A stretch of DNA of 64,000 nucleotides from assembly GCA_902590505.1 (NCBI GenBank), contig CACIWZ010000003.1, positions 62,001 to 126,000 on the forward strand, read 5' to 3'. Positions 38,338 through 49,160 of this stretch are shown piece by piece. Position 1 is the stretch's first letter; every line of letters begins with the position of its first letter. This DNA is from an uncultured Pelagibacteraceae bacterium (lineage in GTDB: Bacteria > Pseudomonadota > Alphaproteobacteria > Pelagibacterales > Pelagibacteraceae). A program made the translations under genes and the position numbers. Under the pieces are notes generated by a model. The model saw nothing but the letters and a program-made list of their open reading frames with translations. It made no database searches and was not told the DNA's origin.

Positions 38338-40256
38338 TGCCAGAAATTCAATTATTAGATGGAAAAAAAATTTCTTTTGTAAAATCTATTAGTGGATTTG
38401 AACTTACAAAAAAAATTAGTAAATCACTTGAGAAGTCAGCATTAATTATGGAAGTTGATGGTGAGTTAAAAGACCTTAGTCATGAAATAAAAAAAGATTC
38501 AAAAGTAAGACTTATAACTTCTAAAGATAAAGAAGGTTTAGAAGTCATAAGACATGATGCTGCCCATATTATGGCTATGGCTGTTCAAGAACTATATCCA
38601 GGTACCCAAGTGACTATTGGTCCTGTAATAGAAAATGGTTTTTATTATGATTTTGCAAGAAAAGAACCTTTTACTAGCGATGATTTAAAAAAAATTGAAA
38701 AAAGAATGTCTGAAATAATTGATAGAGATGTTAAAACTAAAAGAGAGGTTTGGAAAAGAGAAAAAGCTATAAAACATTTTAAAAATATTGGTGAAAAATA
38801 TAAAGCAGAAATTATTGAGAGCATTCCTTTGAACGAGGAACTTTCTATTTATCATCATGGAGATACTTGGCACGATCTGTGTAGAGGTCCACACCTAGCC
38901 TCATCAAGTAAAATTGGAAAAGCTTTCAAACTAACTAAAGTATCTGGAGCATATTGGCGAGGTAACTCTGATAACGAAATGTTGCAAAGAATTTATGGAA
39001 CTTGCTGGAGTTCTAAAAAAGAGTTAGACGAATATCTTCATCGTTTAGAAGAAGCTGAGAAAAGGGACCACAGAAAACTTGGTAAGGAGATGGACCTTTT
39101 TCACTTTAGGGAAGAGAGTCCAGGGTCAGTCTTTTGGCATGAGAAAGGTTGGCTATTATTTCAAAGACTAATCGAATATATGCGAATGAAACAACGTTTA
39201 GCAGGGTATAAAGAAATTAATACCCCTGAACTTTTAGATAAAACTTTATGGGAAAAATCTGGCCATTGGGAAAAGTTTGGCGAACATATGTTTACATCTG
39301 AAACTCCAGATGAAAAAACTTTTGCTGTAAAACCCATGAACTGTCCAGGATGTGTTCAGGTTTTTAACCAAGGTTTGAAAAGTTATAGAGATTTACCCTT
39401 GAAGCTTTCGGAGTTTGGAAAAGTTCATCGATATGAACCTTCGGGTGCCTTACATGGATTATTAAGAGTAAGAGCTTTTACGCAGGACGACGCTCATATA
39501 TTTTGTACAGAGGATCAAATTACAGAGGAGTCTTTATCAGTAACAAATTTAATTTTAGAAATATATAAAGATTTAGGTTTTAAAGATGTAATTTTGAAAT
39601 ACTCTGATAGACCAGAGCAAAGAGTTGGAGACGATAGTGTTTGGGATAAATCAGAGGCTGCCCTTCTAACTGCAATAAAAAAATCAAAGCTTGAATATAC
39701 AATAAATAAAGGAGAGGGCGCTTTTTATGGTCCTAAAATTGAATTTGTTTTAAGAGATGCTATCGGAAGAGACTGGCAATGTGGAACACTTCAAGTAGAT
39801 TTAAATTTACCTGGGAGGTTAGGTGCAACATACGTTGCTAAGGATGGGACTAAAAAAATTCCAGTAATGTTACATCGAGCTTTATTCGGCTCATTAGAGA
39901 GATTTATTGGAATTTTAATTGAAAACTACGCCGGTAAGTTGCCATTTTGGTTATCTCCAGCACAAGCTGTAGTATGTCCAATTGCCGAAGAGAACAATAA
40001 TTATGTTAAAAAGTTATTTGAAGATTTGTTTAAAGAAGGTATAAAATGTGAGATGGATTTAAGGAATGAAAAAATAAATTATAAAGTTAGAGAACATTCT
40101 CTTGCAAAAATTCCTTATATAATTGTCTGTGGAAAAAAAGAAGTTGCAGAAAATACTGTTACTGTTAGAAAACTTGGGTCAGACAATCAAGAAGTTATCA
40201 AAAGAGAAGATCTTATCAAAAATATGCTAGACCTAAATAAGTTGCCTTTAAATTAA
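38337..40256 (+). CDS. thrS: Threonyl-tRNA synthetase
   Basis: TGS domain, HDAAHIMAMAVQELYPG, MNCPGCVQVF, HRALFGSLERFIGILIENYAGKLPFWLSP. Confidence 0.97.
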   Translation: MPEIQLLDGKKISFVKSISGFELTKKISKSLEKSALIMEVDGELKDLSHEIKKDSKVRLITSKDKEGLEVIRHDAAHIMAMAVQELYPGTQVTIGPVIENGFYYDFARKEPFTSDDLKKIEKRMSEIIDRDVKTKREVWKREKAIKHFKNIGEKYKAEIIESIPLNEELSIYHHGDTWHDLCRGPHLASSSKIGKAFKLTKVSGAYWRGNSDNEMLQRIYGTCWSSKKELDEYLHRLEEAEKRDHRKLGKEMDLFHFREESPGSVFWHEKGWLLFQRLIEYMRMKQRLAGYKEINTPELLDKTLWEKSGHWEKFGEHMFTSETPDEKTFAVKPMNCPGCVQVFNQGLKSYRDLPLKLSEFGKVHRYEPSGALHGLLRVRAFTQDDAHIFCTEDQITEESLSVTNLILEIYKDLGFKDVILKYSDRPEQRVGDDSVWDKSEAALLTAIKKSKLEYTINKGEGAFYGPKIEFVLRDAIGRDWQCGTLQVDLNLPGRLGATYVAKDGTKKIPVMLHRALFGSLERFIGILIENYAGKLPFWLSPAQAVVCPIAEENNNYVKKLFEDLFKEGIKCEMDLRNEKINYKVREHSLAKIPYIIVCGKKEVAENTVTVRKLGSDNQEVIKREDLIKNMLDLNKLPLN

Positions 40257-40802
40257 GTGTCAAACTCAAAACCAAATTATTTTCAAAGAAGAACAAAGCC
40301 TCAAGGGCCAAGAGCTAATGAACGTATACGTGCTTTAGATGTGCAAGTTATTGGAAGTGATGGAACGAACCTTGGCGCTATGCCTTTAAAAAAAGCTATA
40401 GATTTAGCTAAACAGGAAGATTTAGATCTTATTGAAATATCGCCTAATGCTAATCCTCCAGTTTGCAAAATTATGGATATTGGAAAATATAAATATGATT
40501 TGCAAAAAAAAGCTAATTTAGCAAAGAAAAAACAAAAAACAGTTTCTCTTAAAGAAATTAAATTAAGACCAGGCACAGAGGCTCACGATTATAATTTCAA
40601 AATTAAAAATGCAAAAAAATTTATTAACAAAGGTGATAAGGTTAAATTTACTGTGAAATTTAAAGGAAGAGAAATGCAGCATACTGAACTTGGCAAAGAA
40701 TTAATGAATAGAATTATCGAGGAGATAAAAGATATTGCCAAGGTTGAGAGCCAGCCTAAATTTGAGGGTAAACAAATGGTTATGATCATTCAGCCTATTT
40801 AA
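40257..40802 (+). CDS. infC: Translation initiation factor IF-3 (GTG start)
   Basis: NERIRALDVQVIGSDGTNLG...DLIEISPNANPPVCKIMDIGKYKYD. Confidence 0.96.
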   Translation: MSNSKPNYFQRRTKPQGPRANERIRALDVQVIGSDGTNLGAMPLKKAIDLAKQEDLDLIEISPNANPPVCKIMDIGKYKYDLQKKANLAKKKQKTVSLKEIKLRPGTEAHDYNFKIKNAKKFINKGDKVKFTVKFKGREMQHTELGKELMNRIIEEIKDIAKVESQPKFEGKQMVMIIQPI

Positions 40803-40860
40803 TCAATCATAATAGCCACTTGCTAAGATATCTTAATATCTATATAAGTCCGGTTGATTT

Positions 40861-41067
40861 ATGCCAAAATTAAAAACAAAAAGCTCTGCAAAAAAAAGAT
40901 TTAGATTTACTGCCTCTGGAAAAATAAAAATGCCTCAGGCTGGAAAACGACACGGTATGATTAAAAGAACTAATTCACAAATAAGAAAACAAAGAGGTAC
41001 TACGATAATGTCAAAACAAGACACAAAAATTGTAAAATCGTATATGCCGTATAACTTAAGAGGGTAA
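40861..41067 (+). CDS. rpmI: 50S ribosomal protein L35
   Basis: [23 protein letters not shown]. Confidence 0.97.
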   Translation: MPKLKTKSSAKKRFRFTASGKIKMPQAGKRHGMIKRTNSQIRKQRGTTIMSKQDTKIVKSYMPYNLRG

Positions 41068-41068
41068 T

Positions 41069-41425
41069 ATGGCTAGAACTAAACGTGGTGTTGTAAGTAG
41101 AGCTAAACATAAAAAAGTTTTAAAGTCTGTTAAAGGTCAATACGGCAGAAGAAAAAACACTATCAGAATAGCTCGTCAGGCTATGGAAAAAGCAATGCAA
41201 TATGCATATAGAGATAGAAAAGCAAAAAAAAGAGAATTTAGATCTTTATGGATTCAAAGGATCAACGCAGGAGTGAGAGCTGAGGGCTTGACTTACGCAA
41301 AATTTATTAATGGTTTAGCTAAATCTAAAATAAAACTTGATAGAAAAGTTTTAGCTGAATTAGCTTACAACAATCCAGAAGTCTTTAAATCAGTGGTAAA
41401 AAAGGTTCAATCCTCCCTTAATTAA
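41069..41425 (+). CDS. rplT: 50S ribosomal protein L20
   Basis: [38 protein letters not shown]. Confidence 0.97.
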   Translation: MARTKRGVVSRAKHKKVLKSVKGQYGRRKNTIRIARQAMEKAMQYAYRDRKAKKREFRSLWIQRINAGVRAEGLTYAKFINGLAKSKIKLDRKVLAELAYNNPEVFKSVVKKVQSSLN

Positions 41426-41474
41426 AAGGGTCTTTGATTTAAAGTAAACTTTAATATAAAAAATCAATTACCTA

Positions 41475-42542
41475 ATGAGTGATTTGGATAAAATAAATTC
41501 TATTTTCAACGCTAAAATTGATTCTGTTAAAACAAAGGAAGATTTACAAAATATAAAAACAGAGTTTTTTGGTAAAAATGGTGAAATTACAAAACAATTT
41601 AAAACTCTGAGTTCATTAGACCCTGACAAAAGAAAAGAGTTTGCTTCATATTTAAATAAAATAAAAGATGACCTGACCAATCAAATTAATCAAAAAGATT
41701 TTGAAATTAGCAATGTAGAAATAAACGAAAAATTAAAAAATGAAAAAGTTGATGTCACTTTACCGATTCGACCATACCAACAAGGAAAAATACACCCTGT
41801 ATCACAAGTTATTGATGAAATCTCTTCAATTTTTTCTGAGATAGGTTTTTCAGTTGCAGAGGGCCCTGATGTTGAGACGGAGTATAATAATTTTACAGCA
41901 TTAAATACTCCTGAAGACCATCCTGCAAGAGACATGCATGATACTTTTTATTTAGAAAAAAATAAGAAATTACTTTTGAGAACTCATACATCTCCTGTTC
42001 AAATTAGAACAATGCTTAATGGGAAACCGCCATTTAAAATTATTGTTCCTGGAAGAACTTATAGATGTGATAGTGATCAAACTCATGCTCCAATGTTTCA
42101 TCAACTTGAAGGTTTACATATAGATAAAAATATTACAATGGGCCATTTAAAAGGATGCCTAGATTATTTCATAAAAGAATTTTTTGAAGTCAAAAATGTG
42201 AAAATGAGATTTAGACCAAGTCATTTTCCATTCACCGAGCCTTCTGCCGAAGTAGATATTGGTTATAGAATAGAAAATGAAAAAATTGTCATTGGAGAAG
42301 GAGATAAATGGTTAGAAATTTTAGGGTGTGGGATGGTACATCCTAATGTACTCAAAAATGCAAAAGTAGATCCAAAAAAATATCAGGGATTTGCATTTGG
42401 TATGGGTATAGATCGATTAGCTATGTTAAAATATGGTATTAATGATTTAAGAGCTTTTTTTGAAACTGATTTTCGATGGTTAAGCCATTTTGGCTTTGAT
42501 CCCTTAGACGTACCTACAAATTATAGAGGTTTAAGCAAATGA
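41475..42542 (+). CDS. pheS: Phenylalanyl-tRNA synthetase alpha subunit
   Basis: [52 protein letters not shown]. Confidence 0.97.
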   Translation: MSDLDKINSIFNAKIDSVKTKEDLQNIKTEFFGKNGEITKQFKTLSSLDPDKRKEFASYLNKIKDDLTNQINQKDFEISNVEINEKLKNEKVDVTLPIRPYQQGKIHPVSQVIDEISSIFSEIGFSVAEGPDVETEYNNFTALNTPEDHPARDMHDTFYLEKNKKLLLRTHTSPVQIRTMLNGKPPFKIIVPGRTYRCDSDQTHAPMFHQLEGLHIDKNITMGHLKGCLDYFIKEFFEVKNVKMRFRPSHFPFTEPSAEVDIGYRIENEKIVIGEGDKWLEILGCGMVHPNVLKNAKVDPKKYQGFAFGMGIDRLAMLKYGINDLRAFFETDFRWLSHFGFDPLDVPTNYRGLSK

Positions 42543-44941
42543 TTATTACTTTACCATGGTTAAAAGAACATTTGAAAACTAAAGCCAATGAAAATGAAAT
42601 TATAGAAAAACTTACTAACATTGGATTAGAAGTTGAGGGTATAAAAGAAAACGTTGGAGAGCTTGATAAATTTAAAATTGCAAAAATTATTAAAGCAGAA
42701 AAACATCCTAATGCAGATAAATTAAAAGTTTGCGAAGTAAGCATTGGTGGGAAAGAAACTTTTAAAGTTGTTTGTGGAGCACCTAATGCAAGAGACGGTT
42801 TGATAACAATTTATGCGCCACCTGGAGCAGTTATTCCTAAAACAAAATTTGAATTAAAAATTGCTAAGATTAGAGGTGTAGAGTCTTTGGGGATGTTGTG
42901 TTCTGAAAGTGAGTTAAATTTATCAAATGATAGTGAAGGGATCATAGAATTAAATAACAAAGAAAAAGAAATAGGAAAAAGTTATTTTAAAAGTAAAACA
43001 GAAAAAACTATTGATATCTCAATCACACCCAATAGACCAGATTGTTTAGGCATTAGAGGGATAGCAAGAGATTTATCATCTACAGGAATAGGAAAATTAA
43101 TACCTTTTAAAAAGAAAAATTTAAAACAAACTTTTAAGCATTATATTAAGACATCGATAACTAAAGATAAGCACCAAGGCTGCTTAACTTTTGGAAGTTG
43201 TTATATAAAAAATATAATTAACAAAGAAAGTCCAGATTGGTTAAAAAGTAAACTTCTTGCATTAGGTTTAAAACCAATTTCAGCTGTAGTTGATATTACA
43301 AATTATGTGATGTTTGACCTAAATCGACCTCTTCATGCTTATGATGCTGATAGAATTGATAAAGAGATTATAATTAGGGACTCAAAAGATGGTGAAGAGT
43401 TTGAAGCATTAGATAATAAAAAATATAAACTTAAAAAGGGAATGTGCGTTATTGCGGATAAATCTAGCGTCCTTGGTTTAGGAGGAATAATTGGAGGAAC
43501 AAAAACTTCGACAGAATTTGAGACCAAAAATATCTTACTTGAATCTGCTTATTTTCTACCATCATCAATTAGAAGAACATCTAGAGAATTATCTATTGAA
43601 ACTGACGCAAAATATAGATTTGAAAGAGGTATCGATCCTAACTCTGTTATAAAGGGCCTAGAAATTGCAACAGATCTAATACTTAAAATATGTGGCGGCC
43701 AAGCTAGTAAATTTACAATTACAGGTAAAAATTTTCAAAAAAATAAAATCATAAAATTTGAGCTAGAAAGCTTTGAGAGTTTGATTGGTATACCAATATC
43801 GATCAGCGAAGCACAAAAAATTTTAAATCAATTAGGTTTTAATTGTAAAAAAAATAAAAAAAATCTTTTAGTCGAAATTCCCTCATGGAGACCTGATATA
43901 GTTCAGAGTGTCGATTTAATTGAAGAACTTATTCGGATAAAAGGTTTTAAAAATATAAAATTAATTTCACCAGAAAGAAAAAGAGAAAATGAAACCTTAA
44001 ATTTTAAACAGAAATTATTTCATTTATCTCAACGATCCCTTGCATCAAAAGGATATCTCGAGACAGTTACCTGGTCATTTACTGACTCAAAAATTGATAA
44101 ACAATTTTCAAAAGAAGAGAATGAAATTAAAATCATAAATCCAATTTCTTCTGACTTAGATGTTTTAAGAAGATCAATCTTTTCAAACCTTGCAATTCAC
44201 CTTAAAAAAAATCAAGATAGAGGTTATGAGGATGTCTCTTTATTTGAAACAGGTCCTGTATTTTTTGGTAAAAATCCTGGTGAACAACAAATTGTCGTTG
44301 GAGCTTTAAAATCAGGAAAAGTGGGCAGAAAAAGCTGGATTGAGAAGGAGAGAAATATTGATGTGTTTGATATCAAAGGTGATGCAGTTAAAACTTTAAT
44401 CGAACTAGGTATCTCTGATCAAGATCTTTTTATAAGTGATATTACAAAACATTGTTACCACCCGGGAAGATCAGGATCTATTACTTATAAATCTGAAAAA
44501 GGTCCGCATCTAGCTTACTTTGGAGAAATACACCCAGCAATAATTAAGAAATTAGATTTTAAAGAACCTAATATTTATGGTTTAGAAATATTTTTAAAAA
44601 ATATCCCAGAACAAAATAAAAAAATTAGGCAAACAAAGAAAAGTTTTCAACCATCAGATTTTCAAAAATCTCAAAGAGACTTTGCTTTTGTAATTGATAA
44701 AATTTTCAAGATAGGTTTACTAGAAAAGATCATTAAAGAAATTGATAGTTCTATAATTCAAGACGTAACAACTTTTGACGTCTATGAGGGTGAAAATATT
44801 CCAAAAGGAAAAAAATCTGTAGCAATTAATGTCTCGTTGCAGGCAAAAAATAAAACTTTAAATGAAAAAGATTTAGATCAAATTAGTAAAAAAATAATTG
44901 ATATAGTCAAAGATAAAACAGGCGCTACAATTAGGTCCTAA
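42539..44941 (+). CDS. pheT: Phenylalanyl-tRNA synthetase beta subunit
   Basis: [13 protein letters not shown]-like tRNA-binding domain, [39 protein letters not shown]. Confidence 0.97.
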   Translation: MIITLPWLKEHLKTKANENEIIEKLTNIGLEVEGIKENVGELDKFKIAKIIKAEKHPNADKLKVCEVSIGGKETFKVVCGAPNARDGLITIYAPPGAVIPKTKFELKIAKIRGVESLGMLCSESELNLSNDSEGIIELNNKEKEIGKSYFKSKTEKTIDISITPNRPDCLGIRGIARDLSSTGIGKLIPFKKKNLKQTFKHYIKTSITKDKHQGCLTFGSCYIKNIINKESPDWLKSKLLALGLKPISAVVDITNYVMFDLNRPLHAYDADRIDKEIIIRDSKDGEEFEALDNKKYKLKKGMCVIADKSSVLGLGGIIGGTKTSTEFETKNILLESAYFLPSSIRRTSRELSIETDAKYRFERGIDPNSVIKGLEIATDLILKICGGQASKFTITGKNFQKNKIIKFELESFESLIGIPISISEAQKILNQLGFNCKKNKKNLLVEIPSWRPDIVQSVDLIEELIRIKGFKNIKLISPERKRENETLNFKQKLFHLSQRSLASKGYLETVTWSFTDSKIDKQFSKEENEIKIINPISSDLDVLRRSIFSNLAIHLKKNQDRGYEDVSLFETGPVFFGKNPGEQQIVVGALKSGKVGRKSWIEKERNIDVFDIKGDAVKTLIELGISDQDLFISDITKHCYHPGRSGSITYKSEKGPHLAYFGEIHPAIIKKLDFKEPNIYGLEIFLKNIPEQNKKIRQTKKSFQPSDFQKSQRDFAFVIDKIFKIGLLEKIIKEIDSSIIQDVTTFDVYEGENIPKGKKSVAINVSLQAKNKTLNEKDLDQISKKIIDIVKDKTGATIRS

Positions 44942-46749
44942 TGTCAGATATTAAAAGAATACGTAATTTTTCTATAATTGCGCATATTGATCATGGTAAA
45001 TCAACTATAGCAGACAGAATTATACATAAATGTGGTGGATTGACTGAAAGAGAAATGAAACAACAAGTTCTAGACTCAATGGATATAGAGAGAGAGCGAG
45101 GAATAACAATAAAAGCTCAAACAGTAAAATTAAATTACAAATCAAAAGATGGTAAAGATTATATATTGAACATTATAGATACACCTGGACATGTTGATTT
45201 TGGTTATGAGGTAAGTCGATCTTTATCTGCCTGTGAGGGCTCTCTTTTAATTGTCGATAGCACCCAAGGAGTAGAAGCACAAACCTTGGCTAATGTTTAT
45301 CAAGCACTTGAAATAAATCACGAGGTTATTCCTATTTTAAATAAGATTGATTTACCGGCTTCTGATGTTGAAAAAACAAAAAAAGAAATTGAAGACGTTG
45401 TCGGAATAGAAACAACAAATGCTATTTCTTGTTCAGGTAAAACCGGAGAGGGAATAGAAGATATTTTAGAAGCTATAATAGATAAGTTGCCACCACCAAA
45501 AGGACTACCTGTGGAAAAACTGAAATGTTTATTAGTAGATAGTTGGTATGATAGTTATTTGGGAGTAGTTATTTTAGTGAGAGTTATCAATGGAAAATTA
45601 AAAAAGAACATGAAAATAAAGCTAATGTCTAATGATCAGGAGCATGTAATCGAAAAAGTTGGAGTATTTACTCCAAAACCTAACGACATTGCTGAACTTA
45701 ACTCTGGAGAAATAGGGTTTATAATTACAGGTATTAAATCATTATCTGAAACAAAAGTGGGAGATACAATTTGTGATGCATCTAATCCAATTAATGAACC
45801 TTTACCAGGTTTTAAACCCAGTAAGCCAGTAGTATTTTGTGGACTTTTTCCAGTAGATAGTTCTGAATATCAAAAATTAAAAGATGGATTAGCTAAATTA
45901 AAGTTGAATGATGCCAGTTTTTCCTACGAACCAGAGTCATCAAGTGCACTTGGCTTGGGTTTTAGATGTGGATTTTTGGGATTGTTACATCTTGAAATTA
46001 TAACTGAGAGACTTGAGAGAGAATTTGACGTTAACTTAATCACAACGACTCCCGGTGTAATTTATAAAGTTCACACAACAAATGGTGAAATACTTGATTT
46101 ACAAAATCCATCAAATATGCCTGATCCTTCACAAATAGAAAAAATCGAAGAACCATGGATCAAATCTACAATAATCACACCTGATGAATATTTAGGTTCA
46201 ATAATCAAAATTTGCCAAGATAAAAGAGGCATACAAACAAATCTTTCCTATTCAGGAAATAGAGCTGTGCTCTCTTATGATTTACCTCTCAACGAAGTTG
46301 TTTTTGATTTTAACGATAGATTAAAATCTGTATCGAGTGGGTATGCAAGTTTTGATTATGAAATTTCTGGTTATAGAGAGGGAGATCTCGTTAAGTTAGG
46401 AATATTAGTAAATTCTGAACCAGTAGATGCTTTAGCAATGATCATACATAAAGATTTTGCTCAAAAAACAGGAAGACAAGTTTGTGAGAAATTAAAAGAT
46501 TTAATTCCAAGGCATAATTTCATGATACCCGTTCAAGCAGCAATCGGCGGAAAGATTGTAGCAAGAGAGTCTATAAAAGGATTCAAAAAAGATGTTTTAA
46601 CAAAAATTCATGGAGGTGGTGCGACTGATCGAAAAAGAAAACTTTTAGAAAAACAAAAAAGAGGAAAAGCAAGATCAAAACAATTTGGAAAGGTTGAGAT
46701 ACCACAAGAAGCTTTCATTGGGGTTTTGAAAATAAATAAAGAAACTTAA
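44941..46749 (+). CDS. lepA: Elongation factor 4
   Basis: [49 protein letters not shown]. Confidence 0.97.
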   Translation: MSDIKRIRNFSIIAHIDHGKSTIADRIIHKCGGLTEREMKQQVLDSMDIERERGITIKAQTVKLNYKSKDGKDYILNIIDTPGHVDFGYEVSRSLSACEGSLLIVDSTQGVEAQTLANVYQALEINHEVIPILNKIDLPASDVEKTKKEIEDVVGIETTNAISCSGKTGEGIEDILEAIIDKLPPPKGLPVEKLKCLLVDSWYDSYLGVVILVRVINGKLKKNMKIKLMSNDQEHVIEKVGVFTPKPNDIAELNSGEIGFIITGIKSLSETKVGDTICDASNPINEPLPGFKPSKPVVFCGLFPVDSSEYQKLKDGLAKLKLNDASFSYEPESSSALGLGFRCGFLGLLHLEIITERLEREFDVNLITTTPGVIYKVHTTNGEILDLQNPSNMPDPSQIEKIEEPWIKSTIITPDEYLGSIIKICQDKRGIQTNLSYSGNRAVLSYDLPLNEVVFDFNDRLKSVSSGYASFDYEISGYREGDLVKLGILVNSEPVDALAMIIHKDFAQKTGRQVCEKLKDLIPRHNFMIPVQAAIGGKIVARESIKGFKKDVLTKIHGGGATDRKRKLLEKQKRGKARSKQFGKVEIPQEAFIGVLKINKET

Positions 46750-47768
46750 TGAAAAAAAAATTATTTATTTTTTCAAATGAAAGTATTTTTTCACAAGATG
46801 AAAAATTTTTCTGTGATAATATTGATATCAAATCAAGTCCGGAGGGTTTAAATAAAAAGTTCGAAGTTCATTTATTAGGAAGAAAGTCATATAAGAAAAG
46901 AGCTCACGAGATAAAATTAAAAAAGATTAAAATTTTTTCGAATATTTTTTCTTATCTATACGAGGTAATAAAATCTACAAAAATTGAAAATACGAAATAC
47001 TTAGTAATTTCTATTACTCCCTATACTCTTTTGATTTGTATATTTTTAAAACTTTTTGGAAAAACTCCAATAGTTTATTTAAGAAGTGACGGATATGGTG
47101 AATACAAGGCTATTTTTGGTACTTTCGGTAAAATAATTTATTATTTTTTGTTTACTTTCACATCACTTATTTCAAATTTTATAAGTTGTAGGAATTATAT
47201 TTTGAGAAAAAAAAAAGGCAAAGTTGTTTCTCCTTCTCAACTTGATTCTGTCTGGTTTAGAAAACCAAAGAGTCAAGAATTTAAAAAATTTAATCTCTTA
47301 TATGTTGGTAGAATTAGAGTAGAAAAAGGTATTTTTTCGCTTGCGAGTTTAATTAAAAACAAGAGAGATATCTCACTTACGATAGTTGGAGCAGAAAAGA
47401 ATACTTCTTATAAGATCAATCAAAGTAATATCAACATTCATCTTACGCAAAGTAACAAAGCCCGACTTATAAAATATTATGATGATCATGACATTTTTAT
47501 TCTACCGTCATTTACAGAGGGACATCCCATGGTGTTATTAGAGGCCTTAGCAAGAAGAAGACCTGTAATTGTTTTCAATGAAATTGAACATGTAGTTGGA
47601 AAAAAAAAAGGTATTTTTGTTACAAAGAGAAATTATTTAAATTTTTTTGGAACACTTAATTATATCAAGAAAAATTATAAAAAAATTCAAAAGGAAATGA
47701 TGAAGAATAAATTACCTACAAATAAAGAATTCATCGAAGAATTTGTTAAAGCTATTGATGAATATTAA
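46749..47768 (+). CDS. Glycosyltransferase (GT-B type)
   Basis: LLYVGRIRVEKGIFSLASLIK, DIFILPSFTEGHPMVLLEALARRRPVIV. Confidence 0.82.
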   Translation: MKKKLFIFSNESIFSQDEKFFCDNIDIKSSPEGLNKKFEVHLLGRKSYKKRAHEIKLKKIKIFSNIFSYLYEVIKSTKIENTKYLVISITPYTLLICIFLKLFGKTPIVYLRSDGYGEYKAIFGTFGKIIYYFLFTFTSLISNFISCRNYILRKKKGKVVSPSQLDSVWFRKPKSQEFKKFNLLYVGRIRVEKGIFSLASLIKNKRDISLTIVGAEKNTSYKINQSNINIHLTQSNKARLIKYYDDHDIFILPSFTEGHPMVLLEALARRRPVIVFNEIEHVVGKKKGIFVTKRNYLNFFGTLNYIKKNYKKIQKEMMKNKLPTNKEFIEEFVKAIDEY

Positions 47769-47836
47769 TAAGAGAGATTGAAAACTAATCAACAGTTGCT
47801 TTAATATTACAAAACGTTAAATTAAAAAAATAGCAA

Positions 47837-49159
47837 ATGAAACTCAAAGGTAGAATTTTTCCAACAATATTTTTTGTTTTGTCAGTATTTTTACTTCTTT
47901 ATACATTTTATAAATCTGAAGTTGTTTGGAAAGGAACACGTATAAACTATTATACACTTTATTATCTATTAGGTTTGATTTTATTAGTTTCTTCTATTTT
48001 TATTTTTTTTATAAATTATAAGATTAGAGAGTATTTTTTTATTATTTTTCTGAGTTTTTTATCTACCTTATATATTTTTGAATTTTATTTAAATTCCATA
48101 GAAAGTATTATTATAAGTAAAATTTACAAAGATAGAACTGGGGAAAAATTTGACGAAAGAGAAAAATTTGAGATTTATAGTGATTTAAAAAAAAATGATG
48201 AAAGTGTAGTTTTAAATGTAGCACCCGTTTTTCACTTAACAAATAATAAATTAATTCCATTATCTGGAGTATCAAACTCACAAACTATACATTGTAACGA
48301 AAATGGATATTATTCAATTTACCAAAGTGATCGATATGGTTTTAATAATCCAGATAGTGAGTGGGATCAAAAAGAAATAGAATATTTATTGGTAGGAGAT
48401 TCTTATGTTCACAGCGCTTGCGTTAATAGACCAAATGATATTACATCTGTTTTGAGAACTCTATCAAATAAATCTGCTTTGAATTTAGGATACGGTGGCA
48501 ATGGACCTTTGCTACAATACGCTGGTCTAAGAGAATACCTTAGCAAAAAGGTAAATAAAGTGGTTTGGGTTTATTTTGAGGGAAATGATTTAATCAATTT
48601 AAATAATGAGTTGGAGAGTAGAATTTTAAACTATTACTTAGATAATCAAAACTTTTCTCAGGATCTAAAGAACAAACAAAAGAAAATTGATGATATAAAT
48701 AATTTTGCTATAGAAAAAGAATTTAAAAGACTAAAAGAAAGAAATTTTTCCAATAAACTGAACATCTTAAAATTAAGTAAAGTAAGAACTACACTTTATA
48801 ATTATGTACCTGAAAAATATAAACCTAAGCCCCAGCCTAGACCCAAGCCGAGTAAAAAATTTTATGAAGTTCTTGCTTTAGCTAAAAACTTAGCATTAAA
48901 AAATAATTCTAAATTTTACTTTGTATATTTACCTGAATATAGTCGTTACAAAGATAATTATGACAATACAAATTATCGTGAAGTTAAAAAAATAGTAAAA
49001 CAATTACAAATACCTTTTATTGATATACATACTGAGGTATTTGAAAAAGAGGAAAATCCACTTAATCTCTTTCCCTTCAAATTAAGTGGACATTTAAATG
49101 TTGATGGTTACAAAAAAGTATCAGAAAAAATATATAAACTAACATCAGACAATAAATGA
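47837..49159 (+). CDS. Membrane-anchored SGNH-hydrolase-like protein, copy 1
   Basis: N-terminal TM helices; LVGDSYVHSACV (GDS motif); C-terminal SGHLNVDGYKKV; paralogous to next gene. Confidence 0.65.
   Translation: MKLKGRIFPTIFFVLSVFLLLYTFYKSEVVWKGTRINYYTLYYLLGLILLVSSIFIFFINYKIREYFFIIFLSFLSTLYIFEFYLNSIESIIISKIYKDRTGEKFDEREKFEIYSDLKKNDESVVLNVAPVFHLTNNKLIPLSGVSNSQTIHCNENGYYSIYQSDRYGFNNPDSEWDQKEIEYLLVGDSYVHSACVNRPNDITSVLRTLSNKSALNLGYGGNGPLLQYAGLREYLSKKVNKVVWVYFEGNDLINLNNELESRILNYYLDNQNFSQDLKNKQKKIDDINNFAIEKEFKRLKERNFSNKLNILKLSKVRTTLYNYVPEKYKPKPQPRPKPSKKFYEVLALAKNLALKNNSKFYFVYLPEYSRYKDNYDNTNYREVKKIVKQLQIPFIDIHTEVFEKEENPLNLFPFKLSGHLNVDGYKKVSEKIYKLTSDNK
48870..49085 (+). repeat. 216-bp block identical by eye to 50191-50406
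   Basis: Direct comparison of the two lines, constant offset 1321. Confidence 0.92.
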
Positions 49160-49160
49160 G

